Of a DNA stretch of 64,000 nt, positions 44,360-56,053 are shown in pieces; position 1 is the stretch's first letter; every line of letters begins with the position of its first letter. Location: NCBI RefSeq assembly GCF_900188325.1, contig NZ_FZPD01000003.1, positions 372,001 through 436,000 of the forward strand, written 5' to 3'. The notes under the pieces are model-generated. The model saw only the letters and a list, made by a program, of their open reading frames with translations. It had not been told where the DNA came from and did not search any database. A program made the translations under genes and the position numbers. This DNA is from Ekhidna lutea (GTDB lineage: Bacteria; Bacteroidota; Bacteroidia; Cytophagales; Cyclobacteriaceae).

Positions 44360-46030
44360 CTATGTTCTTGGATATCTGATACTCTCGGTAAGCTCCCGGA
44401 TCTCTTGCGGAGGCTTAGGAGTAATTCTTGAGACAACAACCGAAACGATGAAATTGATCAGAGCTCCCACGGTTCCTATGCCTTCGGGTGCTATTCCAAA
44501 CCAATAGCCATCTGGTGTGCCTGGACCACCCAATTGTGGTTTGAAGTATATGATATAAACGGTAGTAAATAGCAAGCCTATAACCATGCCACTGATTGCA
44601 CCTTGTTTGTTCATACGCATGTCAAATATTCCAAGTATGATAGCCGGAAAGAATGATGAGGCAGCAAGGCCGAAAGCCAATGCCACTACCTGAGCAACAA
44701 AGCCGGGTGGATGGAGACCAGCCAAACCCGCAGCAGTAACTGCCACTGCGATTGAAATCCTGGCTGCTAACAATTCTCCTTTCTCGGAAATGTCGGGTTT
44801 GATATTCTTTTTGAGCAGGTCATGAGATATGGAAGTGGAAATGACAAGCAGCAACCCTGCGGCTGTAGATAAGGCAGCCGCCAAGCCCCCGGCCACAACC
44901 AATGCAATAACCCAGTCAGGGAGGTTTGCAATCTCTGGGTTTGCCAATACAATGATGTCTCTGTCGATTGTTAATTCATTCTTTGTTTCATCTGCTAGAT
45001 ATTGAATCTTCCCATCTCCATTTTTATCCTCATAGGAAATCAACCCTGTATTCTCCCAATTGGAAAACCATTGTGGGACATCATCATATGGAGCGTCTTT
45101 TACTGTTTGAATCAGGTTTGTCCGTGCAAATGCGGCTATAGCAGGAGCTGTTGTGTATAAAATGGCAATAAAAACTAACGCATAGCCAGCCGATAACCTG
45201 GCATCCTTCACTTTTGGAACAGTAAAAAACCGAACGATCACATGTGGTAATCCGGCTGTTCCCAGCATCAGTGCAGCAGTGATGAAAAAGAGATTCACCG
45301 TGTTGTCTGGATTGGCAGCTGTGTATTCCGCAAAACCTAAATCCACTGAAAGTTGATCAAGTTTTTCTAGTAAATACGTACCATCTGATAAGGTGCCACC
45401 AAATCCTAATTGTGGAATTGGATTGTTGGTCATCTGGATGGAAATGAAAACCGCCGGAACAGTAAATGCAAAAATCAGCACGCAAAATTGAGCTACCTGG
45501 GTATAAGTGATTCCTTTCATGCCACCCAGTACCGCATAAAAGAAGACGATCCCGATTCCAATGAGAACCCCTGTTTCAAATGGGACATTTAGAAATCTAG
45601 CGAACGCCACTCCCACACCCTTCATTTGGCCAACTACGTAAGTGAAAGAAATAAAAATGGCACAGATCAAAGCGATCAGGCGAGCATTGGATGAATAATA
45701 TCGCTCCCCAATAAAATCAGGAACCGTGAACTTGCCGAACTTACGTAAATAGGGTGCAAGTAAAAGTGCAAGCAAAACATACCCTCCGGTCCAGCCCATT
45801 AAGTATTGAGCACCACCATATCCCATAAAGGATATGAGTCCCGCCATTGATAGGAAGGACGCAGCAGACATCCAGTCTGCGGCGGTAGCCATTCCGTTGA
45901 CTGCAGGGTGAATGCCGCCACCGGCAACATAAAACTCATTGGTAGAGCCTGCCTTCGACAGCCACGCTACCACGATATAAATGACAAAAGTGATACCAAC
46001 AATGAGGTAGGTCCAGGTAGCTAAATCCAT
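44360..46030 (-). CDS. Sodium:solute symporter (VC_2705-type, large subunit)
   Basis: This 556-residue protein has about 13 membrane segments of the SSS family: FYVAGGGIHPAVNGMATAADWMSAASFLSMAGL at the start, KGITYTQVAQF, and GGLAAALSTAAGLLLVISTSISHDLL. The presence of an adjacent DUF4212 small subunit (19 bp upstream) identifies the VC_2705/ActP-like subgroup, which takes up short carboxylates such as acetate. An extracytoplasmic loop (about 340) has an EF-hand-like DKNGDGKIQYL, possibly binding calcium. The gene is convergent with the tetR-type gene. Confidence 0.92.
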   Translation of the reverse strand: MDLATWTYLIVGITFVIYIVVAWLSKAGSTNEFYVAGGGIHPAVNGMATAADWMSAASFLSMAGLISFMGYGGAQYLMGWTGGYVLLALLLAPYLRKFGKFTVPDFIGERYYSSNARLIALICAIFISFTYVVGQMKGVGVAFARFLNVPFETGVLIGIGIVFFYAVLGGMKGITYTQVAQFCVLIFAFTVPAVFISIQMTNNPIPQLGFGGTLSDGTYLLEKLDQLSVDLGFAEYTAANPDNTVNLFFITAALMLGTAGLPHVIVRFFTVPKVKDARLSAGYALVFIAILYTTAPAIAAFARTNLIQTVKDAPYDDVPQWFSNWENTGLISYEDKNGDGKIQYLADETKNELTIDRDIIVLANPEIANLPDWVIALVVAGGLAAALSTAAGLLLVISTSISHDLLKKNIKPDISEKGELLAARISIAVAVTAAGLAGLHPPGFVAQVVALAFGLAASSFFPAIILGIFDMRMNKQGAISGMVIGLLFTTVYIIYFKPQLGGPGTPDGYWFGIAPEGIGTVGALINFIVSVVVSRITPKPPQEIRELTESIRYPRT

Positions 46031-46049
46031 AGGTTAGGAGAGATCAAAA

Positions 46050-46310
46050 TTATTTTTCATCCACATCAAATTCTTTATCGAGGCGATTCATGAGGTAGAC
46101 GTAGGCAAATATGAGAATAATGAAAACGTAAATAGATCCTTGCTGAGCAAACCAAAACCCCAACTTAAAACCCCCAACCCTTATGGAGTTTAACTCTTCT
46201 GCCAGAATGATTCCGGCACCAAATGATGCGATAAACCAGATACTGAGGAGGATTAGAAGGTATCTAAGGTTTTTCTTCCAATACTGTTTTCTGTTATTCA
46301 TGTAGTCCAA
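46050..46310 (-). CDS. DUF4212 small subunit of sodium:solute symporter
   Basis: This 86-residue protein has two membrane helices (LLILLSIWFIASFGAGIIL and IYVFIILIFAYVYLMNRLD) and the family motif around GGFKLGFWFAQQGSIYVF. DUF4212 proteins accompany VC_2705-type SSS transporters as a small subunit. It is immediately upstream of the large subunit and in the same direction, spacing 19 bp, so they form one operon. Confidence 0.92.
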   Translation of the reverse strand: MDYMNNRKQYWKKNLRYLLILLSIWFIASFGAGIILAEELNSIRVGGFKLGFWFAQQGSIYVFIILIFAYVYLMNRLDKEFDVDEK

Positions 46311-46346
46311 GATAACAAGAAAACAAGATCCGCATGAGATGATAAT

Positions 46347-47222
46347 TCAACTCTCTAAGTCGCCTGCCAGAACTTTTCCTATTTTCCTTACGATAGTATC
46401 TAATTCCTGGACATTTGATTTTAACTCAATGAGTTTTGGGTTTTGAGAATCTGATTGTTCAATGATTGCTAAAATATTCGCAATGGGTGCTCTTACCAGA
46501 TGGGCATTGATGAAAGAATACTCCGAATCTCGTTTATTTTCTTCATTAAGAACTTTTGTCTTTTGATTTACCAGTTGTTCGAGGTTTTCGTGTATCAATT
46601 CAATTTCAGCGTTATACTCTGTTAATTCAGCAGATTTTTTTGCAAGATCTTTGTTTAGGTCATCTAATTGTAGATTTTGAGATTCTAAATCGGCCTGCTC
46701 TTTGTCAAGTGCCAACTTAAAGAGGACAAGAAGGATTGCTAGTATTGTTAGGTTAAGAATAAGTTCGAAAACCAATTCGGAATAGGTATTTTGGATGCCT
46801 GTAGCTGGGATTGCAACCAAAATAAAAGTAAGAATAAGTAATACGGCACTGAAAAAATGCAAATAAAAACCTCTGTTGATTAAGAGCACCAAGGCTGCCA
46901 AAACAGGAAAAATATAGCTACCACTTCCATGAATACCTGAAGAGGAATACCAGAAATATATAAACCCTGACAGGATGAGGATACAAAATATAAAAATGAG
47001 AACAGATCCCTTGTTTAATACCCTTCTCAGAAAATAAAATGCGATGCTGATAACGAGGAATAAAATATCAAGCGCGAGATGTAAAAGTGGAAGATCTTGT
47101 ATCAGGTCATTGAAAATATTTAAACCGAAATAGAACGGAGCAAATGTTAAGGCAATATAGAATAGGCGATCCTCTATTTCCTCACGCAGAATCCAGGCTT
47201 TATATTGCTTAATTGTCTGCAT
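46347..47222 (-). CDS. Membrane protein with kinase-like dimerisation tail, no ATPase domain (A)
   Basis: This 291-residue protein has six membrane segments (about 15-170), then a long coiled coil (EQADLESQNLQLDDLNKDLAKKSAELTEYNAEIEL), then SFINAHLVRAPIANILAIIE. That last segment matches the H-box of histidine kinases (His in NAHLVRAP), but the protein ends about 45 residues later, with no ATP-binding domain. It can be a phospho-acceptor or dimerisation partner but not a kinase alone. It overlaps its upstream relative by 14 bp, and the DUF4212 gene starts 37 bp downstream. Confidence 0.72.
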   Translation of the reverse strand: MQTIKQYKAWILREEIEDRLFYIALTFAPFYFGLNIFNDLIQDLPLLHLALDILFLVISIAFYFLRRVLNKGSVLIFIFCILILSGFIYFWYSSSGIHGSGSYIFPVLAALVLLINRGFYLHFFSAVLLILTFILVAIPATGIQNTYSELVFELILNLTILAILLVLFKLALDKEQADLESQNLQLDDLNKDLAKKSAELTEYNAEIELIHENLEQLVNQKTKVLNEENKRDSEYSFINAHLVRAPIANILAIIEQSDSQNPKLIELKSNVQELDTIVRKIGKVLAGDLES

Positions 47223-48081
47223 TCACCTTGTGTTTTAATTCCCTGATTTCATTTTTAAGCCGGATGCCTGATTGATGAAGCATATCCATCAATTTATCAT
47301 TCTCACTGCTGGATTCTATTTCTTCTATTAGCTGAACTGCTACTTGATATTTTTTAGTGAGTTCAGTTGTGGTCAACGCCATGTATTCCTTTCTTCTTTT
47401 CTTTTGATCATTGACGGCCTGGGTTTGCTGTGTAGCTTTTTGGTCTAATTGAATGGCTAACTGCTCTAGCTCACTTTTTTGAGTGATTAACTGATCTTGC
47501 TTAATCTTTAATTCATCTCGCTTTGCTTTTAGTTCTTCGCTGTTTTGATGGAGTCTTTGTCTTCTTGAAACAAAAACATATTTGGCATAATAAGTAAGTC
47601 CCATGATTCCGACCATAGCAAAAACAAAATTGAGATAACCGGAATGAGCATTACTATAATTAGTGGACAGATTGTATTCAATTTCAAGCAATATCAGAGA
47701 AAGGACAACTGCAAAAACATATGCGAGTGAAAAATAAATTGGTAGTTTTTTCCTTAGGGTGAAATTGATGAAAATCAAGCCAACGAAAATGTTGTGCTCA
47801 ATGCTGCCCTGGATACCTCGTGCACTGTAGAAAGTATAAATGAAGAGGCTGAGTAGTGGTAAGTAAAATACAAATATTAGCCAGGTAAGTGATTTATTTA
47901 GTCTTAATCCGATAAGCGTGATAATGAAAAGAATGGTAAATAATATATCCGTAATAAAATCAGGATGCAGGCTAATATCCTCCAGGTCTTCAATAACAGC
48001 CAATGCAGATCGTACCAGTCCTAGAAAACAGGCAAGTAGTAGCACATTGTACTCGAACTGATGTTGGACCGATTTCTTCAT
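47209..48081 (-). CDS. Membrane protein with coiled-coil tail, relative of the next gene (B)
   Basis: This 290-residue protein has six membrane segments and a coiled coil (KRDELKIKQDQLITQKSELEQLAIQLDQ), then a helical tail where the partner protein has its H-box. Here it reads RKEYMALTTTELTKKYQVAVQLI, with no histidine at the key position. It is similar in length and layout to the downstream gene and overlaps it by 14 bp, so the pair arose by duplication or co-evolved as two subunits. Function unknown; a signalling role is inferred. Confidence 0.68.
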   Translation of the reverse strand: MKKSVQHQFEYNVLLLACFLGLVRSALAVIEDLEDISLHPDFITDILFTILFIITLIGLRLNKSLTWLIFVFYLPLLSLFIYTFYSARGIQGSIEHNIFVGLIFINFTLRKKLPIYFSLAYVFAVVLSLILLEIEYNLSTNYSNAHSGYLNFVFAMVGIMGLTYYAKYVFVSRRQRLHQNSEELKAKRDELKIKQDQLITQKSELEQLAIQLDQKATQQTQAVNDQKKRRKEYMALTTTELTKKYQVAVQLIEEIESSSENDKLMDMLHQSGIRLKNEIRELKHKVNADN

Positions 48082-48181
48082 TCGATCAAGCTAAGCGGCG
48101 AGCAATTAAGATAATTAAATCCACCAATTATTAAATGATCTGAATGAAATCGGTAATAAATTATCGATGAATACCAATAAA

Positions 48182-48207
48182 AAAACCTCAGATGACTCTG
48201 AGGTTTT
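48182..48207 (-). terminator. Terminator of icd
   Basis: An 11-bp perfect stem AAAACCTCAGA/TCTGAGGTTTT with loop TGAC lies 22 bp beyond the icd stop, with a T-run on the minus strand. Confidence 0.8.
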
Positions 48208-48228
48208 GAAATCAATTGAAATTTTATC

Positions 48229-50466
<2,238 letters not shown>

Positions 50467-51282
50467 CTAATAAGATTCTTTTTCGTTGGGGAATTTTTGG
50501 GATTTAATGTCGGAAACATAGTTTTCAAACGCCTCATGCATGATTTTATTCAAGTCTGCATACTGACGAAGGAAACGAGGTTTAAAATCTTGTGTAATGC
50601 CGAGCATATCATGAACAACTAGCACCTGGCCATCAGTGTTTGGTCCTGCGCCGATACCTATTGTGGGGATAGAAATTGATTCAGATACTTTTTTGGCCAA
50701 TTTGGAAGGGATTTTTTCCAGCACAATCGCAAAGCAGCCAAGCTCTTGCAATGCCTTAGCATCTTCAATAAGTTTATTTGCTTCTGCTTCTTCCTTAGCT
50801 CGTACGGTATACGTGCCAAATTTGTAAATAGATTGTGGGGTTAATCCAAGGTGGCCCATTACAGGTATCCCGGCTGACAGTACACGAGAAATGCTTTCTT
50901 TGATTTCTACACCGCCTTCCATTTTTACGGCATGACCGCCGGATTCTTTCATGATTCTGATGCAAGATCTCAGCGCCTCTGATGAGCTACCTTGATAGCT
51001 ACCAAACGGCACATCAACAACCACCAAAGCCCTTTTTACTGCTTTTACCACAGATGTAGCATGCCAGATCATATGATCCAATGTGATTGGAAGGGTGGTT
51101 TCGTTTCCCGCCATCACGTTGGAGGCACTGTCTCCCACAAGAATCACATCAACTCCGGACTGATCGATGATCTTTGCCATGGAATAGTCGTAGGCAGTCA
51201 ACATGGATATTTTTTCACCTTTCGACTTCATTTCCTGAAGTTGGTGTGTAGTTACGATCTTGATTTTTCCTTGTATACTCAT
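50467..51282 (-). CDS. panB: 3-methyl-2-oxobutanoate hydroxymethyltransferase
   Basis: This 271-residue TIM-barrel enzyme has all PanB landmarks: [31 protein letters not shown], the metal-binding Asp in [33 protein letters not shown] and [21 protein letters not shown]. It adds a hydroxymethyl group to ketoisovalerate in pantothenate synthesis. No other pan genes are nearby. It lies 21 bp upstream of icd, in the same direction. Confidence 0.96.
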   Translation of the reverse strand: MSIQGKIKIVTTHQLQEMKSKGEKISMLTAYDYSMAKIIDQSGVDVILVGDSASNVMAGNETTLPITLDHMIWHATSVVKAVKRALVVVDVPFGSYQGSSSEALRSCIRIMKESGGHAVKMEGGVEIKESISRVLSAGIPVMGHLGLTPQSIYKFGTYTVRAKEEAEANKLIEDAKALQELGCFAIVLEKIPSKLAKKVSESISIPTIGIGAGPNTDGQVLVVHDMLGITQDFKPRFLRQYADLNKIMHEAFENYVSDIKSQKFPNEKESY

Positions 51283-51397
51283 GCTATAAAATGGATGCGC
51301 AATTTACTAAAACAGAAATGGACTATAAAATGATGGTTTTTAGGGATGTGGCATTTTATTTGATGTAATTTGTCAGAACTATAATCAATTAGGAACA

Positions 51398-51850
51398 ATG
51401 AAGCTATTTTCTCTCACGATTGTATTTTTTGGCGCCCTTTTATCTAACTGCCAGGAGCAAGTGCAAAGTTCAGACGTGCAAAAAATTGAATTTGGAACCA
51501 GTTTTGGGATGTGTGCGGGGTACTGTGTTCAAACGCTAACTGTAACTGAAGGCCATGTATCAAAAACTGTCACTCCCAGAGTAAATCAAAATTTGGAAGA
51601 GAAAACATGCCAGCAGTCGTATCAGGAATTTAATTCACTTATGTCTGGGATTGATACCCAAGAATTTTTGGCATTGGATGAAACGATCGGATGTCCGGAT
51701 TGTGCTGATGGGGGAGCTGAATGGATTGAGATCACAACTCCTGAGGGTTCAAAAAAGGTGACTTATGAGTTCGGAAAGGAACCTGAAGCGGTAAAATCAA
51801 TAATTGAAGAGTTGAGAGTGCTTTATGCAGAATTAGGTGAATGTGAATAG
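51398..51850 (+). CDS. Cysteine-rich lipoprotein of unknown function
   Basis: This 150-residue protein has a lipoprotein signal (FFGALLSNC). The mature part begins with a segment containing FGMCAGYCVQTL and later ETIGCPDCADGGAEW, so two CxxxC/CxxC pairs. The first resembles the N-terminal GxCxGxC pattern of DUF6438, but I would not assign it firmly. Secretion and paired cysteines suggest disulfides or metal binding. A single gene, convergent with the redoxin gene. Confidence 0.65.
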   Translation: MKLFSLTIVFFGALLSNCQEQVQSSDVQKIEFGTSFGMCAGYCVQTLTVTEGHVSKTVTPRVNQNLEEKTCQQSYQEFNSLMSGIDTQEFLALDETIGCPDCADGGAEWIEITTPEGSKKVTYEFGKEPEAVKSIIEELRVLYAELGECE

Positions 51851-51862
51851 TACCAAACTCCG

Positions 51863-52417
51863 TTATTTCCACTTAATACTGCATCCAATACTTGGTTTTT
51901 GATCTTCGAAGATTGGTTCATCTTCTAGATGTGCCTCAATGGCATTGACAAGATCATCACCTGTTACCGGTTCCGGATTGCCGGGTGTGCTGGCATCAAA
52001 CCTTCCCCGATAAATACATTTTAAATCCTCATCGAATAAATAAAACTCAGGAGTGCATGCGGCCTGATATGCTTTGGCTACTTCTTGCGTTTCATCATAG
52101 AGGTATGGGAAATCAAACTCAAACTCCTCAGCCTGATCCCGTAATTTATCAGGAGCGTCATCTGGATAGGCAATTGCGTCATTAGAGCTAATGGCAACAA
52201 AACCTATTTTCAATTCCCCGTATTGACGCGCGATAACAGCAATTTCTTCTTCAATGTTTTTAACATAGGGGCAGTGTGCACAAATAAACATCACAACAAC
52301 GCCATATTCTTTTCTTACATCCTCCAGTGTTTTTATTTGACCGGAAACAACATCCGGCAAACTAAAGTCAGGGGCTACCGTACCTAGAGGCATCATATTC
52401 GATTCAACTGCTGCCAT
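51863..52417 (-). CDS. Redoxin/thioredoxin-like protein
   Basis: This 184-residue thioredoxin-fold protein begins APDFSLPDVVSGQIKTLEDV, has the active-site CxxC in VVMFICAHCPYVKNI, the cis-proline region in TPEFYLFDEDLKCIYRG and a conserved C-terminal GCSIKWK. This is the AhpC/TSA-like redoxin group with a CAHC site. There is no signal peptide, so it is cytoplasmic. The partner is unknown. It is divergent from the amidohydrolase gene. Confidence 0.88.
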   Translation of the reverse strand: MAAVESNMMPLGTVAPDFSLPDVVSGQIKTLEDVRKEYGVVVMFICAHCPYVKNIEEEIAVIARQYGELKIGFVAISSNDAIAYPDDAPDKLRDQAEEFEFDFPYLYDETQEVAKAYQAACTPEFYLFDEDLKCIYRGRFDASTPGNPEPVTGDDLVNAIEAHLEDEPIFEDQKPSIGCSIKWK

Positions 52418-52471
52418 ACTTTTGAATTGATTATTTTTAAATCTGAGCTAAAAGTTAATACATCACATTAC

Positions 52472-54118
52472 ATGAAAAAATTCCTTCTATTTATTTTCTC
52501 TCTTTCGATTCTTCAAGGGGCCATAGCACAAATTGCCTCTGCACCATCAAGAACACAAGGTGATGGACCGTATGATATGACCATAATCAGGGGAGCCACC
52601 GTGATTAATGGCAATGGAGCACCACCCATCGGACCGGTTGATATTGTCATAGAAAAGAATAAAATCACCAAAGTACAGGTAGTTGGATACCCCGGCGTAG
52701 CACTAGACCCTGAAAGGCGGCCGAAAATGGAAGGGAATGGGATGGAAATTGACGCTGAAGGCATGTATGTTTTGCCCGGGTTTGTAGACATGCACGGGCA
52801 CATAGGTGGTACAAGCCAGGGCACACCTTCCGAATATGTTTTTAAACTTTGGCTTGCACATGGTATTACAACAATCAGGGACCCATCAGCTGGAAACGGA
52901 CTGGATTGGGTGCTTCGGCATAAGGAACGAAGTATTAACAATGAAATAGTTGCTCCACGCATTTTGGCTTACACATCTTTTGGTCAAAATCTGGAGGGCA
53001 TAGATCGTGTGAGAAGTCTACCCGGTGAGCGAACCGTAGGTGCTGAGGTGCTAAAGGGACCAATTACTAATGCTGAAGAAGCTATTTCCTGGGTGCGTGC
53101 CAATTATAGAAGAGGAGCGGATGGAATTAAATTTTTTGGCGCATCGCCGGAAGTGATGGAGGCTGCATTGAAAGAAAATAAACGATTGGGGTTAAGATCT
53201 GCCTGCCACCATGCCCAGTTAAATGTAGGGTGGTGGAATGTGCTGAATTCAGCGGAAGCGGGATTGACCACTATGGAGCATTGGTATGGATTGCCTGAAG
53301 CGTTGTTTAATGATAGGATTGTTCAGGATTACCCGGTGGATTATAATTATCAAAACGAGCAGCACCGATTTGGTGAAGCCGGTAGGTTGTGGAAACAAGC
53401 AGCGGAACCTTATTCTGAAAAATGGAATGCCGTGATGAATCGATTGCTTGAATTAGACTTTACACTAGATCCTACTTTCAATATTTATGAAGCAAGCCGC
53501 GATTTAATGCGTTCAAGAAATGCCGACTGGCATAAGGACTACACCTTGCCGTCACTTTGGAAGTTTTACCAACCAAGCAAGGTGTCACATGGGTCTTATT
53601 GGCACTTCTGGGGTACCGAAGAGGAGGTAGCATGGAAGGAAAATTATAAGCTGTGGATGACATTTGTCAATGAATATAAGAACAGAGGTGGGAGGGTGAC
53701 CACAGGATCAGATTCAGGCTTTATTTTCCAACTTTATGGATTTGCCTATATCAGGGAGCTTGAATTGCTGAGGGAGGCAGGTTTTCATCCTCTTGAGGTC
53801 ATTCGATCAGCTACGTTGCTAGGAGCAGAGGCTTTGGGTATGGAAAAGGAGATTGGCACCATAGAAAAAGGAAAGCTGGCAGATTTGGTGATCGTGGAGG
53901 AAAATCCGCTCGCAAATCTTAAAGTACTTTATGGTACAGGGGCAATCAAGCTAACAGAAGACAATGAAGTCACCAGAGTAGGAGGAGTGAAGTATACGAT
54001 TAAGGATGGAGTAGTATATGACGCAAAGGAACTGTTGGAAGATGTACGACAAATGGTGAAAGAAGCAAAAAATGGTGAGGAGTTAAAGCAACCGGGGTAT
54101 CCAAACTGGAAAGAGTAA
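52472..54118 (+). CDS. Secreted amidohydrolase, large form
   Basis: I start it at the ATG at 52472 (MKKFLLFIFSLSILQGAIAQ), a signal peptide; an ATG at 52427 would add 15 residues. The mature 530 residues have amidohydrolase features: PGFVDMHGHIGG (HxH metal site), LAHGITTIRDPSAGNGLDW, ACHHAQLNVGWWNVL, TTMEHWYGL and the late acidic residue in TTGSDSGFIF. The final part restores the beta-sandwich (IEKGKLADLVIVEENPLANL). The substrate is unknown. It is followed 3 bp later by a TPR lipoprotein gene. Confidence 0.86.
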   Translation: MKKFLLFIFSLSILQGAIAQIASAPSRTQGDGPYDMTIIRGATVINGNGAPPIGPVDIVIEKNKITKVQVVGYPGVALDPERRPKMEGNGMEIDAEGMYVLPGFVDMHGHIGGTSQGTPSEYVFKLWLAHGITTIRDPSAGNGLDWVLRHKERSINNEIVAPRILAYTSFGQNLEGIDRVRSLPGERTVGAEVLKGPITNAEEAISWVRANYRRGADGIKFFGASPEVMEAALKENKRLGLRSACHHAQLNVGWWNVLNSAEAGLTTMEHWYGLPEALFNDRIVQDYPVDYNYQNEQHRFGEAGRLWKQAAEPYSEKWNAVMNRLLELDFTLDPTFNIYEASRDLMRSRNADWHKDYTLPSLWKFYQPSKVSHGSYWHFWGTEEEVAWKENYKLWMTFVNEYKNRGGRVTTGSDSGFIFQLYGFAYIRELELLREAGFHPLEVIRSATLLGAEALGMEKEIGTIEKGKLADLVIVEENPLANLKVLYGTGAIKLTEDNEVTRVGGVKYTIKDGVVYDAKELLEDVRQMVKEAKNGEELKQPGYPNWKE

Positions 54119-54121
54119 AGT

Positions 54122-55102
54122 ATGAATTGCAAACAATTTTTATTATTGACTATAGTTTTATGTAGTTGCCAGATAGGTGGGAACCAGGAAGATACTGGTA
54201 GCTCTGATTCGTCTCTTTCTCAGATCCGAGATCCTTTCAAAATTTACAACCTAATGGGGGAGGAGCTTTCTCCAATTCAGGTATCAGAAGAAGCGAGAGT
54301 GGTCTATGATAGTAATTTGCGCATCGCCAAAAGAAACTTTGAAGCAAATCCGGACAGTCTGGAACTAATCATATGGTATGGAAGAAGGCTTGCCTATTTA
54401 GGTAAATATTTGGAAGCAATTGAAGCGTATACGCAAGGGCTGCAAAAATTTCCAACTTCTCACAAGCTTAGAAGACATAGAGGGCATAGATATATAACAA
54501 CCAGACAGTTGGATAAAGCTGTGGATGATTTTGAAATGGCAGCATTTTATAGTGTAAATGCTGAAAATGCCATAGAACCGGATGGGTTACCCAATAGAAT
54601 TAATCAGCCATTGAGCAACGATAAATTCAATATCTGGTATCATTATGGTCTGGCTCATTATCTCAATGGACGCTTCGATAAAGCCATTTCAGCCTATCGA
54701 AAGTGTATGGAGTTTAGTGACAACAATGACCTGCTTACCGCTACTTCATATTGGCTGTTTATGACTTATAAAAAAATTGGGAATGCGGAGCTGGCAGATG
54801 AGCTGTTGAAGCCTATAAGCAATGATATGAAAATCATTGAAAATGATGCATACCTTGATTTACTGCTCCTTTTTAAAGGAGAAAAGTCGGCTGAAAATTT
54901 AATCCAAAAGGCATTTCCTGAGAATGGAAACATAGACCCAACACTAGGCTATGGCATAGGGAATTGGTATCAGCAACGAGGAAATACTGAGAAAGCCAAC
55001 GAAATTTTCCTTAAAATTCTTGATAGCCCAAGCTGGGCGTCATTCGGATATATAGCAGCAGAGGCAGAGCTTACTACTGCGTTTCCTGTCCCAATCTCCT
55101 GA
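54122..55102 (+). CDS. TPR-repeat lipoprotein
   Basis: This 326-residue protein has a lipobox (IVLCSC) and about six TPR-like helical pairs, for example LIIWYGRRLAYLGKYLEAIEAYTQGL and FNIWYHYGLAHYLNGRFDKAISAYR. No catalytic motif. It directly follows the secreted amidohydrolase gene (3 bp) and may be its envelope partner. Its 3' end overlaps by 29 bp the end of the convergent GDPD gene. Confidence 0.8.
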   Translation: MNCKQFLLLTIVLCSCQIGGNQEDTGSSDSSLSQIRDPFKIYNLMGEELSPIQVSEEARVVYDSNLRIAKRNFEANPDSLELIIWYGRRLAYLGKYLEAIEAYTQGLQKFPTSHKLRRHRGHRYITTRQLDKAVDDFEMAAFYSVNAENAIEPDGLPNRINQPLSNDKFNIWYHYGLAHYLNGRFDKAISAYRKCMEFSDNNDLLTATSYWLFMTYKKIGNAELADELLKPISNDMKIIENDAYLDLLLLFKGEKSAENLIQKAFPENGNIDPTLGYGIGNWYQQRGNTEKANEIFLKILDSPSWASFGYIAAEAELTTAFPVPIS

Positions 55103-56006
55103 TTTCGTTTCTAAGCTGAATGGCCACATTCGGATAATCTGTAATGATTCCATCAACCCCGGCATTTAACATTTTTATCATATCCTCTCTTGTATTGACC
55201 GGATAAGCATGTACCTGATATCCTTTCGCATGCATTTGGAATACCCTTCGAGGTGAAAGCGTTTCCCACTGTGGGTTAATTGCTTTCATGCGATTACTCT
55301 CTTTTGCTCGCCCCATATGAATTCTGGTCTCAACATAAAAAGCAATCAGAGGGGCAGAATCTTCACCAATGATTAAAGCTTTAGTTTGAATCAATGAATC
55401 AAGTTCATGTACAATGTCGAGATATTCTGGCTCATAAGATTGTAGAATAATCCAAGATTCTCCATCATCCTCACTCATCACTACTTCGACCAGCTTCTCA
55501 GCAAAATCATCGTAATGCGGATGATCCATATGTTTGATTTCAATCAAAACAGTGACCTGGCCGTTAATGAAATCCAATACTTCTTTTAAGGTTGGAATAC
55601 GCTGGTCGCTGTAGTGCGAGTCGTACCACGACCCTACATCAAACTGCTTGATTTCTTCAAGGGTATAATCATGCACATCACCTGTTACAGGATTCCCTAG
55701 TGTATCCCTAGCAACTCGATCCAGTCGTTGGTCATGAAATACAATGATCTCTTCGTCCTTGGTATGTCTTACATCAAGCTCGATCTGATCAACACCAAGA
55801 TCCAATGCTTTCTGGAAAGCAGCCATTGTATTTTCAGGAGCTAAACCGGAAGCCCCCTTATGAGCAATGATTTGAAATTCCTTTCCTTCCAGTCGATCAA
55901 TAGAAGTACTGGCAAAAAGGTTTCTATAAAACCACGGCTCAAACAATGAGAACGCTCCAAATAATATGAAGAACGGGGCGGAGTAAAGAAGAAATTTCTT
56001 AGTCAT
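55074..56006 (-). CDS. Glycerophosphodiester phosphodiesterase
   Basis: This 310-residue protein has one N-terminal membrane/signal segment (FLLYSAPFFILFGAFSLF) and a GDPD TIM barrel. The catalytic signature is IIAHKGASGLAPENTMAAF with its general acid/base histidines, then DQIELDVRHTKDEEIIVFHD. It hydrolyses glycerophosphodiesters to glycerol-3-phosphate and an alcohol, in the periplasm. The expected Arg after the first catalytic His (HRG) is Lys here (HKG), a tolerated variant. Single gene. Confidence 0.9.
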   Translation of the reverse strand: MTKKFLLYSAPFFILFGAFSLFEPWFYRNLFASTSIDRLEGKEFQIIAHKGASGLAPENTMAAFQKALDLGVDQIELDVRHTKDEEIIVFHDQRLDRVARDTLGNPVTGDVHDYTLEEIKQFDVGSWYDSHYSDQRIPTLKEVLDFINGQVTVLIEIKHMDHPHYDDFAEKLVEVVMSEDDGESWIILQSYEPEYLDIVHELDSLIQTKALIIGEDSAPLIAFYVETRIHMGRAKESNRMKAINPQWETLSPRRVFQMHAKGYQVHAYPVNTREDMIKMLNAGVDGIITDYPNVAIQLRNEIRRLGQETQ

Positions 56007-56053
56007 CAGGTGTGATTATTTAACTGGAAAAGTTAGTAAAAAACTACCAAACG

